A stretch of DNA of 64,000 nucleotides, from positions 84,843,482 to 84,907,481 of the forward strand of contig NC_073626.1 in NCBI RefSeq assembly GCF_029407905.1. The letters are read 5' to 3'. The translations under genes were made by a program, and so were the position numbers. The notes under the pieces were generated by a model, which was not told where the DNA came from, did not search any database, and worked only from the letters and a program-made list of their open reading frames with translations. Each line of letters opens with the position of its first letter. Within the stretch, counting starts at the first letter, position 1. This stretch comes from Bubalus kerabau (taxonomy: Eukaryota > Chordata > Mammalia > Artiodactyla > Bovidae). Below, piece after piece: positions 22,249 through 32,864 of the stretch.

Positions 22249-23089
22249 AGTGTGAGTTCTATTGGGGAAACAGGTGTTTGAGGTCCTCTGAGACACTGAA
22301 GTGGATTTGTTGCTTAAGCAAATGGATATACATGTCTCAGAGTCCAAAGAAAGGATCCTGACTGGAGGTATAAATTAGTGACCTATTGCTGTATGGATGA
22401 TAATTGAAGGGGTTAGAAAGAATGTGATTCCGTGGGGAATCAGAGTAGAGTACCAAGGAAAGAAGAACTAGGACTCAAGAATGAGGAAAATGAGGAGAAT
22501 TCAGTGTTACAGAAACCAGAAGAAGAAATTATTTCCAGATGGGATGAGCAGTCAACCATGCAAAAGCTGTTCAGAGGGCATGGAAGTCAGGATAGAAAAT
22601 AGTGTGCCTGGGTTGTAGCTTCAGGAGAGTACTGGTGACCTTAGCAAGAAGAGTTGTATGGAGGCAGTGGGAATCAAAACTGATGGGACTTATTTGTTAA
22701 TTTATGAAAAAGCTAGCAAATGCAAAGTCATTGTGTGATTTTATGTAATTGAGCATATGTAAGCAGTGCATCTTGACAGTTCTTTGAGACATCAAAAAAG
22801 TTCATTAGGAAACAAAAATCTCTAGCCTTCTAGCAGGGCTAGAGCTGAGAAGAAATTTCATTTTTAAGATGAAAGAGATTTGACAATGTTAAAATGAAAG
22901 ACCAATAAGGAGGCGGGAAGTAGGATAGAAAAAAGATATAAAAGGAAAAGTTCTTGAGGAAATGGGAAAGAATAGCATTGACAATACAGGAGAGACTGGC
23001 CTTTGATGAGAGGAGGAAGAGGTCCCCTATTGCTGTAGGAGAGGAGGGAGGTGGACCATGGGCGCCTCATGGATTCTGTGATTGGAGTT

Positions 23090-23620
23090 CCCACTGGCCT
23101 TAATACTTTGTGTTTAGACACTTTTGTTAACCTCCAAACTGGTCCCCGTGCATCTGGACACACTCTTTTCCACAACACTCAGCACAGTTTGGCAAATTAC
23201 ATGCCATAAAGAACTGCTTCAATAACATCACTTCTCCACTTAAACATCTTCAGCGACTACAGAGAAGGATACTGAGAAAGAGGTGCAGGATACTCGAAAT
23301 TAGAATCAGGTCAGAATGGGGAATTTGCCTTTCTCTCAGCTGTACATTAACCTAAATCTCTTCACTCCTCTGTCCCTGTCTAGTCAGGCTCTTTTCTTTA
23401 CACATCCTGGCTTCCCTGAACTGTGGCTACTTAAGTCATGACATATCATCAACTGTCAAGGTTTATTTCTTACTTCCTCCATAATTTACACTGATGACTC
23501 ATAAGGAAGCCAGCAACACCCATTTGGTTCTTCCATGTACTCACTTAGATTTCAATTGAACTCAAGACTTTACCCAATGACTCTAAAGGCAGGCACCATA
23601 TTTCTATTGGTCATTGCAAC
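23090..23620 (+). mobile_element. possible L2 LINE, forward
   Basis: Pyrimidine-rich sense-like blocks ('ctggacacactcttttccac', 'cacttctccacttaaacatcttcagcgac', 'aaaggcaggcaccatatttctattgg') fit the L2 sense strand in order, but are weakly conserved. If real, it faces the antisense L2 ending near 23060. Confidence 0.35.
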
Positions 23621-23859
23621 TAAGAGAAACCAGCAGGTATGATTTGCATAACATGCACACACACAGATGTAAGTAATATTTTGCAATAGTCATAAAAAAA
23701 GAAAAAGAAGAACAAGACAAGGGGTCTTCAAGCAGTCACTTCTGTTGCAGCATCGTGCTAAAACTCACAGCCATATTTTTAGGGAACGTTCAAAACATAT
23801 TTCTTAATGGAAATATGCACAAAAGAAAAGTCAAAGAAATTAAACTGAGTCTAATACTA

Positions 23860-23980
23860 GTGTAGCTCTAATTAATTGTTTGACTTTGGGTAAATTACTT
23901 CCCCTCTGAGTCTCAGAGTCCTCATTTGTACAAAAAATTAGACTAAATAATCTCTTGTTTTTCTTCTGGTTACAACATTC
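23860..23980 (+). mobile_element. MIR SINE
   Basis: 'tgactttgggtaaattacttcccctctgagtctcagagtcctcatttgtac' is the MIR core in forward orientation. Confidence 0.7.
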
Positions 23981-24059
23981 CATGAACCTCTTTTTGAGAA
24001 TGAGGCTGATTCTGGGTGATTAGGCATTTTATGATTTAGAGATGGCCAGGCAGTGTATT

Positions 24060-24334
24060 GGAGAAGGCAATGGCAACCCACTCCAGAACTCCTGCCTGGA
24101 GAATCCCATGGATGGAGGAGCCTGGAAGGCTGCAGTCCATGGGGTCGCTGAGTCGGACACAACTGAGCAACTTCACTTTCACTTTTCACTTTCATGCACT
24201 GGAGAAGGAAATGGCAACCCACTCCAGTGTTCTTGCCTGCAGAATCCCAGGGACGGGGGAGCCTGGTGGGCTGCCGTCTATGGGGTCATGCAGAGTTGGA
24301 CACGACTGAAGCGACTTAGCAGCAGCAGCAGCAG
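24060..24334 (+). mobile_element. BOV-A2 SINE, full length
   Basis: Both units, the linker and an AGC tail (five repeats, 24319-24334). A short repeat, GTGTATT, flanks it (24053-24059 and 24338-24344). It sits exactly at the 5' edge of a Bov-B fragment. Confidence 0.95.
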
Positions 24335-24337
24335 ATG

Positions 24338-24828
24338 GTGTATTAAAAAGCAGAGACATCACTTCACCAATAAAAGTTTGTAAAGTTAAAGCTATGGTTT
24401 CTCCAGTAGTCATCTGTGGCTGGGAGAGTTGGACAATAAAGAAGGCCGAATGCCAAAGAATTGATGCTTTCGAACTGTGGTGCTGTAGAAGGCTCTTGAG
24501 AGTTCCTTGGACAGGAAGATCAAATCAGTCAATCCTAAAGAAATCAACTCTGAATATTCATTGGAGGGACTGATGCTGAAGCTCCAATACTTTGGCCAAC
24601 TGATGCAAAGAGCTGACTCATTGGAAAAGACCCTGGTGCTGGGAAAGACTGAAGGCAAAAGGAGAAGTGGACAGCAGAGGATATGGTTAGATAGCATCAC
24701 TGATTCAATGGACATTAATCTGAGAAAACTCTGGGAGATAGGGAAGGACAGGGGAGCCTGGTGTGCTGTAGTCCATATAGTCGCAAAGAGTCAAACATGA
24801 CTTAGTGACTGAACAAAAACAACAACTA
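24338..24828 (+). mobile_element. Bov-B LINE 3' end
   Basis: From 'gtattaaaaagcagagacatcac' to the 3' tail 'gactgaacaaaaacaacaac'. It encodes remnants of the C-terminal region after the reverse-transcriptase core ('IDAFELW', 'LEGLMLKLQYFGQLM'), broken by frameshifts. Confidence 0.92.
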
Positions 24829-25481
24829 CAGTGGGATGGTTCTTAAAAATTATAGTCCTTTGCACTTGGAAGGGAAAAAAGTGCTGATGCTATTATTTTT
24901 TTCTGTAAGCCACATCATCTTTCTTAGGGAAATCTACTGCTACCTTGAGAATATTGGACATATAACAGTGGAATCGTTAATACTCCTGAATTGCTTGCTG
25001 AGAGGCAATGTTTGATGATGGCTTCATGGATATTTTCACAGTACTACCTAAAAGGGAAATCTGCTTTTATATCAGACTCTAAGCATTAAACTCTTTCCAT
25101 TAAAAAAAAAAAAAAAAGCAAACCAACACCTCATCATCAGACAGCAAATAACAACTCTAGTAACAATAACAATTAGTTCACCTCTGCAACTTGCAGCATT
25201 TTGTATCTGTGTCAAATAATCAGTTAACATTTTACAGAATTTCTTGGAAAGAAGCACACTGTCAACAAAATAAATAGCTAAGAGTTTATTGATTAAATGA
25301 AGGCTTGAACTCATGAATAAATAAAAAGAACTAAACCCTATTCATTAATAAATATTGAAGCAAAGACTGAGATTTGTAATTCTGTGGTTAGAAATTAAAA
25401 CTCTGGGCCAAGGTAGCTACTTCCCAGCTCAAAGAGCAGCAGCACTTGAAGGAATAAGTTCATTATCATAGTATGGTTGGC
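24829..25481. other. single-copy sequence with A16
   Basis: Includes a poly-A run at 25102-25117. No repeat body or gene recognised. Confidence 0.45.
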
Positions 25482-25735
25482 ATAGCAATAGCTTCCCAAA
25501 GATGGCCACGCCCTAATTCCTGGAATATGTGACTGTGTTACCCTACATGATACAGGAGACTTTGCAGGTGTGATTAAACTAAATATTTTGAGGTGAAGAG
25601 ATTATCCTGGATTATCCTAGTGGATCATTATAACTACAGGGGCCCTTATAAAAGTGAGCCAGGAGGTTCAGACTCAAAGAAGGTGATGTGATGAAGGAAC
25701 CAGAGGTCAGAGGGATTGTGGGCTCATGAGACAAC
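25482..25735 (+). mobile_element. MLT1-type (ERVL-MaLR) LTR fragment
   Basis: 'cctggaatatgtgactgtgttaccctacatgatac', 'gactttgcaggtgtgattaaa', 'gagattatcctggattatcctagtgg' and 'cccttataaaagtgagccaggagg' are ordered landmarks of the 5' half of this solo-LTR family. The 3' half is missing. A related copy lies at 53.1 kb. Confidence 0.65.
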
Positions 25736-26565
25736 CACAAACTTTTTATTTTCCTTCTTCTGTGTCTATTCTACACACGGCTTTAGAAAAGTGAAAAAGC
25801 AAATGTAGAATTATGTGACTATATTGGTCTTACTCTAAATGGTTCAGATAAGTTTTTTCATTGTTTATTTTTAGGTACATGTACTTGTTTCCTACAGAAG
25901 CTACAAAAAATTACCACCAACTTATTGAATTATAAACACTGTTGAAGATTTTCATGCAAAGAGTCATAGTTTTTTTATTTTTTATAGTGTGCATGTACAC
26001 ACATGTGTGTATGTGCGTATGTGCCTGCTAACTTATATAGAAAATACCCAAAGCCTTAAAAGTGTGAGTTCAGTCCATCTCCACAAATTCTTTCACTATC
26101 CTTACCCTGAATTAAATGCCTCCTTTAGATGTTATTGAATATAGGAACGTGAACTGTTCATATCAATTTATCACCAATTAATATAAATGTGATTTTTTAA
26201 TGGAAATATTTTATAGCTATCAATATTTGATGGGTTCCTATGTTGTGGGGAATTCAGAGACAAAGAAGGGCCCATGCCCTCAAAGAACTCGGGTCATCCT
26301 AGAGGAAAGGATGATTTCAACTGTTCTATATTTTTTATGAAGATAGTATATCAGAATAATACTTCAAGTTATTTTAAATCATTTCCAGACACATTGTACC
26401 TTTGAATAAAATATTGTAGTTCCTAATAAACATATGCAATCTATAGAAAGTATTAATTTTGAAAATGCTTCCTGACAGTGCATGGCTTACTTGTATGACT
26501 AGACATGAAAAGCATATTAAAGCTTAGTTTAGTCTCCAAATACAGTGGAGAATATTTATTTTACC
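25736..26565. other. AT-rich sequence with short TG-rich run
   Basis: Alternating 'tgtgtgtatgtgcgtatgtg' at about 26003-26022. 'gatgggttcctatgttgtggggaattcagagacaaagaagggcccatgccctcaaagaact' (26229-26290) may be a short antisense L2 scrap. Otherwise nothing recognised. Confidence 0.4.
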
Positions 26566-26579
26566 TTTTTCACTGAAAC

Positions 26580-26787
26580 AGGGGCTTCCCTGGTGACTCA
26601 GATGGTAAAGAATCTGCCTGCAATGCAGAAGACCCGGGTTTGATCCCTGTGTCGGGAAGATCCCCGGAGAAGGGAATGGCAACCCACTCCAGTATTCTTG
26701 CCTGGAGAATTCCATGGACAGAGGAGCCTGGTGGGCTACAGTCTGTGGAGTTGCAAAAGGATCAGACATAACTGAGCAACTAATGCC
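26580..26787 (+). mobile_element. Bov-tA SINE
   Basis: Complete: head 'gcttccctggtgactcagatgg', B box GGTTTGATCCC, body and '...ctgagcaactaatg' end. A 14-bp TSD with one mismatch (TTTTTCACTGAAAC / TTTCTCACTGAAAC) lies at 26566-26579 and 26788-26801. Confidence 0.95.
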
Positions 26788-26801
26788 TTTCTCACTGAAA
26801 C

Positions 26802-27399
26802 CACAAAACTAAGCAGTTACATGGTAGCTGCTGAGATTTCCATGCAACAAGTCACTTGAAGGCAGGAGGCGGCTCTCATTTCCACAGAGCCAAGGGTCCT
26901 ATTCTGGAACCCACAACTCAGTAGCAGAAGAGCTTCAACAAGTTTGTTAACCCAATGAAACTGCAAGCAACTGTGTGTGTGTGCATGTGCACATATGTTC
27001 TTTTGGATATAGGGTCAATAAATGCCATCAGTGCATAAAGGGGGTCTCTAAAGAGAACTATACCCTTCCATAGGCTAATTCAGTAAGCAAAAGTTTAGGT
27101 ACTTGAAGCAAGTTGCATTTTTAACTTAATTGCACCATCCTGGTTATACCTAGATCAAATTATTTCATCTTATAGTATTACATTTTCACTTGCTAAAATA
27201 GGGCTAATGATTCTCTGATGCCCCATATTATCCAAGTCTCCATTTGGAGACAGATAGGGAATAAATATCCTGACCTCACTCTCTTTTCCTCTCTGATCTC
27301 ATGCTAGAAGTTCCCAAAATTGCCTCTTGATGTGGTTCACACAGCCTGTCCTCCCATGACAAAAGGAAGGGTATAGAGGGCAGAGAGTGGATCCTGGGC
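26802..27399. other. single-copy sequence
   Basis: A short TG-rich run at about 26974-26995. No other feature recognised. Confidence 0.45.
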
Positions 27400-28168
27400 A
27401 AGTGAGTAAAAGAAAGCTATCTGGTACATGTCCTCAACTATGAAATTCTTAAAGTTAAATGTAGTAAGATGTGGACTTCATTTGCTCTTCCATCTCTTTA
27501 AGTTCTTGCTCAAATGTCATCTCTTTGGTGAGACTTTCTTTCATCACCCTATTGAAGTAAGAACACATGCCCCTGACTCTCCAACTCCCTACCCTGATTG
27601 GAGTTTGATGGTGGACGATCATTTTAGATCAGCTTTATATTATCACTTGCTTATTTTTTTTTTATTGTCAGTCTCTACTCACTAGGATAAGATCCAAGAA
27701 AACAAGAATATTTTGTCTCCTCATCATTTATCCTCAATGCCTGTGTCAGCAACATCTGCTGAGTTGTGTCCAACTCTGTGCGACCCCATAGACGGCAGCC
27801 CACCAGGCTCCTCCGTCCCTGGGATTCTCCAGGCAAGAACACTGGAGTGGGTTGCCATTTCCTTCTCCAATGCATGAAAGTAAAAAGTGAAAGTGAAGTC
27901 ACTCAGTCGTGTCCGACTCTTAGCGACCGCATGGACTGCAGCCTACCAGGCTCCTCCATCCATAGGATTTTCCAAGCAAGAGTACTGGAGTGCGGTGCCA
28001 TTGCCTTCTCCGGTCATCAACATCTGGTACCCAGTCAATCTCCAAACTAGGGCCTGAGGTTGTTGCAAGGGTTAAGTAAAATGATACATTTAAGCCATTA
28101 GTGAATAAATACTCAAGCGTATCAATTACTAGCCTAGTGTGTGCTCAGTATTTATTAAACAAATGAAT
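27400..28168 (+). mobile_element. L2 LINE 3' half, forward, split by a SINE
   Basis: 'tttaagttcttgctcaaatgtcatctctttggtgagactttctttcatcaccctattgaagta' (27497-27559) and 'actcactaggataagatccaagaaaacaag' are L2 sense landmarks. The terminal 'gtgtgctcagtatttattaaacaaatgaatgg' (28139-28170) lies beyond the inserted BOV-A2. Confidence 0.65.
27759..28013 (-). mobile_element. BOV-A2 SINE, reverse
   Basis: Two BovA units in reverse with the linker 'gcatgaaagtaaaaagtg', ending 'gccattgccttctccgg'. A 13-bp TSD with one mismatch (TCAGCAACATCTG / TCATCAACATCTG) lies at 27746-27758 and 28014-28026. The AGC tail is reduced to 'ctgctgag'. Confidence 0.95.
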
Positions 28169-28269
28169 GGCTGTAGTAAGATATGAAAGAATAAAATTCA
28201 TACAAGATATAATCTGATCATGTTCTTGATTAGATATATATGAGGGGTCTTCAACATGAAACAAAAAAT

Positions 28270-28430
28270 AAATCTATATTAAAGTGTAGGCTTTCGAGTC
28301 AGACTGCTCACAACAAATCCGTCCCTTACTACCAGTATGACTCTGACCAAGTATTAACTTCTCTACCCTTGAGTTTTCTTATCAGGCTAACCCAGAGAGC
28401 ACAGAGCCTTGGCTTACTAAATGATCAATA
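28270..28430 (+). mobile_element. MIR SINE
   Basis: 'aggctttcgagtcagactgctc' (tRNA-derived head side), then 'tatgactctgaccaagtattaacttctctacccttgagttttcttatc', fits forward MIR. Confidence 0.55.
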
Positions 28431-29274
28431 TCACTAATTACTATAGACACTGAAAGCCAAAGTGAAAAAACAGTTTTCTTTTAATCTGACAGGCTGTCAG
28501 ACATTCACCAATTTTAAGAATTTAGTTTGCATGCTAATAAGTAAAGAACTATAATTAATCTTTTCAGAGCTTCTCATTGCCAAGGTCTTTTCAAGATAGG
28601 ACTAAACCACAGACACTTAGGAAAAAAAATATTTCAAAACAAGCAATGTTCCAAAGAGGCAAACTATAACTTCAAAAATCCCTTTTATGTGTTTGTTAAA
28701 AGTAATCCTCAAAGCAGGTGTTATTAAAACTTTCTACTTCCTGTCATCCAACAGTGTTATTTCACAATCATTAATAATTAATCATAGGTCTCTGATTCAT
28801 TCTTACACAATCTAAAAATAGCAAACCATGAATAGGCTAAGATCCTTAGCAACAGAATATTGAGTCCTCTATCAGCCTAACCTGGGTATCTATTCCCATT
28901 TTGCAAATAGATCTGTCTTGGAATTGCTAAATTAAAAGATATCTCATGGCAAAGTCAGACAGTATGTTTTTCTTATGTGTATTTATTTCACATTCATCTC
29001 ACTAAAAGCTTCAACGGTTCTCCACCCCCAGAGAGAACAGAGTTTGTGCAACCGTCTTGAGACCTTGAGCACAGAGGCCAAGCGTCAGATTTGAAGCCTG
29101 CCAAACTAGCACCCACCTGGCCAGCTACCCGATGGGAATTTCTGAGATCCATCATGTGGCAAAAATTTGAACAAGCTCTGATAAGTGACAAAAGATCATT
29201 AATACTGGTAGCATCTAATTTTTTATTTAAATTTTAGTTTGTTAAACAGTGAAAAGCAGTACTCTACACATTTT
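28431..29274. other. single-copy sequence
   Basis: No repeat or gene recognised. An open frame of 65 codons on the other strand (28994-29191) has no motif. Confidence 0.4.
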
Positions 29275-29440
29275 GCAAACATGAGTTAATTTAATCCTTT
29301 TTAACAACCCCATGGGGAAACCTACGGAAACGTTTCAGTATGCCTCCAAGAGTTACCATAACAAACAGAGGGTCCATGATTGAAACCTAGGCAACCTGGA
29401 TCCTGAATCCAAGAGCTTAAGCCTTCAGTAACCCAACAAA
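29275..29440 (-). mobile_element. MIR SINE, reverse
   Basis: 'gagttaatttaatcctttttaacaaccccatggg' and 'cctaggcaacctggatcctgaatccaagagcttaa' are the two ends of an antisense MIR. Confidence 0.55.
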
Positions 29441-29844
29441 CCAGTATACCCCAGATTTGGTTAACAAATTTCTATGTAGCTCTTGGCTTAACAGCAGGAC
29501 AAATGTGGGGACGGGTTGGGTGTGTACATGTATTTCTTAGCTTAGTATTCAAAATATTCAACTTACCAAGTGAAGGTATATGTATAGACTTCACTAACAT
29601 GAAATAATAACCAGGGAATAATGGAGTTGAGCATAAAAACATATAACATAGCCTTATATAAAATAGCAGTGTGATAGCTTAAGATTCTTGACACTTTGCC
29701 AAGGTACTTCTGGGCTCATCCATGAGTCAAAAACAGCAATTTCTTTTTTTTTTTTTTTGCCCATAAAAAATAGTCATTCTTTCTATCTCAAATAAATGAC
29801 AAACAAAAGGACAGAGAGTATCAACAACAACAACAACAAAAAGG
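29441..29844. other. unassigned sequence with poly-T and CAA repeat
   Basis: A T-rich run at 29744-29758 and (CAA)n at 29822-29838. No repeat body identified. Confidence 0.4.
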
Positions 29845-30085
29845 GATGCCTGCCATATCAGTAAACAAAGGATGTTGCAGCCATCAAGATATCAGATTTA
29901 CAGCTACCACTCACGCCCCAACAATGCACTCTGAGGGAACTCAGGATGTGAAAACACAGAATACTGGCCCCGGAAAGCTGAGATGACTATCAGAGGAATG
30001 ATTTCAGTGAGCCCAGACTCTTGCATCCTTCCATATATAGAAAAGCACAAGATATCTTATCTTGAGATATCAGGTTTACAGACCA
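29845..30085. other. unidentified dispersed-repeat-like block
   Basis: 'gggatgcctgccatatcag ... ggatgttgcagccatcaag' through 'cttatcttgagatatcaggtttacag' looks to me like part of a ruminant interspersed repeat, possibly LTR-derived, but I cannot assign the family. Confidence 0.3.
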
Positions 30086-30099
30086 TCATTGTAAACCAT

Positions 30100-31430
30100 A
30101 AGAAAGCACAAGAAAGTAATAAAGTAGAAATTATTAGAATTAATAAATGAAATGTTGGGTTTTGTGGGGAAAACTACTTGCTCTAATAACTCTGCTGTTG
30201 TTCAGTCGCTAATTCGTGTCTGACTCTTTGTGACCCCATGTACTGCAGCACTCCAGGCTTCCCTGTCCTTCACCAACTCCTGAGTTTGCTCAGACTCCTG
30301 TACAATGAGTTGAGGATGCTATCTAACCATCTCATCCTCTGTTGCCCCCTTCTCCTTCTGCCCTCAATCTTTCCCAGCATCAGGGTCTTTTCCAATGAGT
30401 TGGCTCCTCACATCAGGTGACCAAAGTATTGGAGCTTCAGCTTCATCAGTGCTTCCAGTGAATGTTCAGGGTTGATTTCCTTTACTGGTTTGATCTCCTT
30501 GCAGTCCAAGGGACTCTCAGAGTTTTCTCCAGCACCACAATTCAAAAGCATCAATTCTTTGATGCTCAGCCTTCTTTATGGTCCAACTCTTACTGGAAAA
30601 CCATAGCTTTGACTACACAGAACTTTGTCAGCAAAGTGATATCTCTGCTTTTTAATACACTGTCCAGTTTGTCAAAGTTTTCCTTCCAAGGAACAAGCGT
30701 CTTTTAATTTCAGGGCTGCAATCACCATCCACAATGATTTTGGAGACCAAGAAAATAAAATCTGTCACAGCTTCCACTGTTTCCCCATCTATTTGCCATG
30801 AAGTGATGAGACTGGAAGCCATGATCTTAGTTTTTTGAATGTTGAGTTTCAAGCCAGCTTTTTCACTCTCCTTTTCACCCTCTTCAGGAGTTTTTTAGTT
30901 CCTCTTCACTTTCTTCTATTAAAGTGGTATCATCTGCATATCTGAGGTTATTGATATTTCTCCCAGGAATCTTGACTCCAGCTTGTGATTTATCCAGCTT
31001 GACATTTCATTGCTAATTTAATTAGGAATAAAAAGGACAGGGGCATAAATACTGTAATAAGAAATAACCACTGAAAGAGAAGGAACTCAATGCCAAAAAT
31101 ACAGAGATGAAACAGACATTTCCTAGTAAGTTTAACTGATCCAAATTGACCCTGTTAAATATAGATAGCTTAAGTAGACTAATTTACATATTAAAAAGTA
31201 GGAAAAAAATTTTTTTAATTACCCAATTGAAAACACAATAGGCCCAGATGGCTTCATAAGAGAATTCTACTAAGCACTCAAAGACCAGATAATTCTAATT
31301 ATGCTTAAATTATTCCAGAACATAGAAGTAATACCTCCAAGATTTTTTCATAGAGCAGGTAGAACATTGCTAATTAAATCTAAGAAGATACATAAAACCA
31401 CAGCAAATTACTGCTCACCTCACAAATGTA
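30100..31430 (+). mobile_element. old L1 ORF2 fragment, split by Bov-B
   Basis: The left scrap (30110-30165) resembles L1 ORF2 ('ttagaattaataaatgaaatg'). The right part (31020-31430) has the recognisable stretch 'caataggcccagatggcttcataagagaattctac' (the GPDGF region of the reverse transcriptase) followed by 'aaattattccagaacatag'. The Bov-B at 30192-31003 lies between them. Highly decayed. Confidence 0.55.
30192..31003 (-). mobile_element. Bov-B LINE 3' end, reverse, YADD preserved
   Basis: Reverse complement of the last ~810 bp of Bov-B, from the 3' tail ('ctgttgttcagtcgctaattcg') to just upstream of the catalytic box. On the minus strand, 30918-30948 reads N-N-L-R-Y-A-D-D-T-T, the only copy in this window with an intact RT catalytic box. 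Frameshifts and truncation still make it inactive. Confidence 0.93.
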
Positions 31431-31435
31431 AGAGA

Positions 31436-31640
31436 CTGTACTTCCCCAACCCCAAGGCTTAGGAAGGAATGAGTATGGAAAGTCCTGAGGTCTGCTTCTC
31501 AAAAGCACTAGGTGTCTAGACTGCCTTATTTGCCCTGCTGGGAACACCTGGATTGAGTTTGCAGGTACAGAGCTTGGTATTGCATCATTCCAAAGAAATG
31601 GAGGGAGAAGGTTTTAATTGAGCCTCTTACAGATAGGCTG
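31436..31640. other. unassigned sequence
   Basis: No recognised repeat or gene. Confidence 0.4.
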
Positions 31641-31643
31641 GGG

Positions 31644-31888
31644 CTTCCCAGGTGGCACTAGTGGTAAAAAAAAAAAAAAAAAAATTAAAAAACAACCCAC
31701 CTGCCAATGCAGGAGACATTAAGAGATATGGGTTCAAACCCTGGGTCAGGAAGATCCCCTGGAGGATGGCATGGCAACCCACTCCAGTATTCTTGCCTGG
31801 ACAATTTCATGGACAGAAGAGCCTGGAAGGCTACAGTTCATAGGGTCACAGAGTTGGACACAAGAAGTGACTTAGCATGCATACATGC
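31644..31888 (+). mobile_element. Bov-tA SINE with internal poly-A expansion
   Basis: The head 'gcttcccaggtggcactagtggt' is followed by about 18 A plus 'ttaaaaaacaa' in place of the usual 'aaagaat', then 'cccacctgccaatgcagg' and the normal body. The end is 'gacttagcatgcatacatg'. An approximate TSD (ACAGATAGGCTGGG / ACAGACTAGCTGGG) lies near 31629-31642 and 31889-31902. Confidence 0.9.
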
Positions 31889-31902
31889 ACAGACTAGCTG
31901 GG

Positions 31903-32145
31903 CTGCCTCTGTCCCTGTGCAAAGCTACCATCACACATGAGTTCAAAACATCTCCCTTTACCACATCCCTCAAATCAGGGGGTTCTCCACGATTCCCTCT
32001 ATTTTTCTCCCCCTGTTCTTCTGGGGTGGATTTGGGAGGTGGGGGTCAAAGAGTCAGTAATCATGCTAGATCCACCCCTTAGGTAGAACTAAAACTTTTG
32101 CAGAGACAGAAAATTTTACTCATTTAATCAAAATGCAACATTCTT
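31903..32145. other. unassigned sequence
   Basis: A G/T-rich 'tggatttgggaggtgggggtc' at about 32027-32047. Nothing else recognised. Confidence 0.4.
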
Positions 32146-32495
32146 TTTAAAAATTTATTTATTTTTAATTGGAGGATAATTGCTTTACAATGTGTTGGTT
32201 TCTGCCATACATCAACATGAATCAGTCACAGGTATACACATGTCCTCTCCCTCTTGAACCTCCCTCCCACCTTCCCCCACAATCTCACCCTTCTAGGTTG
32301 TCAAACAGCACTGGGTTTGAGTTTCCTGAGTCATACGGCAAATCCCCACTGGCTATCTCTTTTACATACGGTAATATATATGTTTCCATGCTGCTCTCTC
32401 AATTCATCCCACCCTCTCCTTCCCCGACTGTGTCCACAAGTCCGTTCTGTCTGCATCTCCATTGTTCCCCTGCAAACGGGTTCATCAACATTCTC
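32146..32495 (-). mobile_element. ruminant L1 3' UTR end, reverse
   Basis: Starts with A-tail complement ('ttttaaaaatttatttatttttaattggagg'), then 'tgctttacaatgtgttggtttctgcc' and 'cctccctcccaccttcccccac', diagnostic of the L1-BT-type 3' UTR. The 129-codon open frame over it (32169-32558) is non-coding antisense UTR. Confidence 0.85.
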
Positions 32496-32699
32496 GAAAG
32501 GGAGTGGTGGAGGATAAAGTTAGAATGTTGGAGCAGAATTCTGAAGGGTGGCAAATGACTTCATTTTGGTTTTAAACTAGATTTGGTAGATCCAGCAATG
32601 AAATGTTTTCCAACAATGAGAGAGTTTTTTAGAAAGTGCTACAGAAAGAGCAATCTCATGATCATCACATAGGAGGCCTTTGTAATATCCTGGAAATTC

Positions 32700-32861
32700 C
32701 TGCTTCTCAAAGTAGGACCCACAAGCCAGCAGCACAGGCATCACTGGGAATTCATTAAAATGCAACCCCCCAGCCCCACCCCAGACCTAGAGAGTCAGAA
32801 TCTGAATTTTAATAAAATCCTCAGGGCATTTATGTGTACATTACAGTATGAGAAGCAATGC
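32700..32861 (-). mobile_element. MER5A-type hAT DNA transposon
   Basis: Starts 'tgcttctcaaagtaggaccc' and ends 'agtatgagaagcaatg', an imperfect terminal inverted repeat. The interior has 'cagcagcacaggcatcactgggaattcatt' and 'ccccagccccaccccagacc', diagnostic of MER5A. Non-autonomous and ancient. The orientation given follows my memory of the consensus and is uncertain. Confidence 0.75.
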
Positions 32862-32864
32862 ATT

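Larger units (their letters stand above)
21640..23060 (-). mobile_element. L2 LINE, reverse (second block), interrupted by two SINEs
   Basis: Continues the L2 at 20325. Successive antisense landmarks are 'tgattacccaggtttctaac' (about 21755), 'acactgaagtggatttgttgcttaagcaaatggatat' (about 22293), 'cagagtccaaagaaaggatcctgactggaggtataaat' (about 22338) and 'ggtgaccttagcaagaagagttgtatggaggcagtgg' (about 22634). The last lies in the region encoding the L2 reverse transcriptase on the other strand. The far end near 22980-23050 ('gaggaagaggtcccctattgctgtaggagaggagg') also fits L2. Heavily decayed. Confidence 0.6.

Noticed and set aside
22093..22347. Poly-alanine protein frame
   Set aside because: The alanine run is the translated AGC tail of a BOV-A2 SINE. 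The same applies near 24192-24413 and 52810-53109.
32169..32558. 129-codon open frame
   Set aside because: Lies on the antisense strand of an L1 3' UTR.
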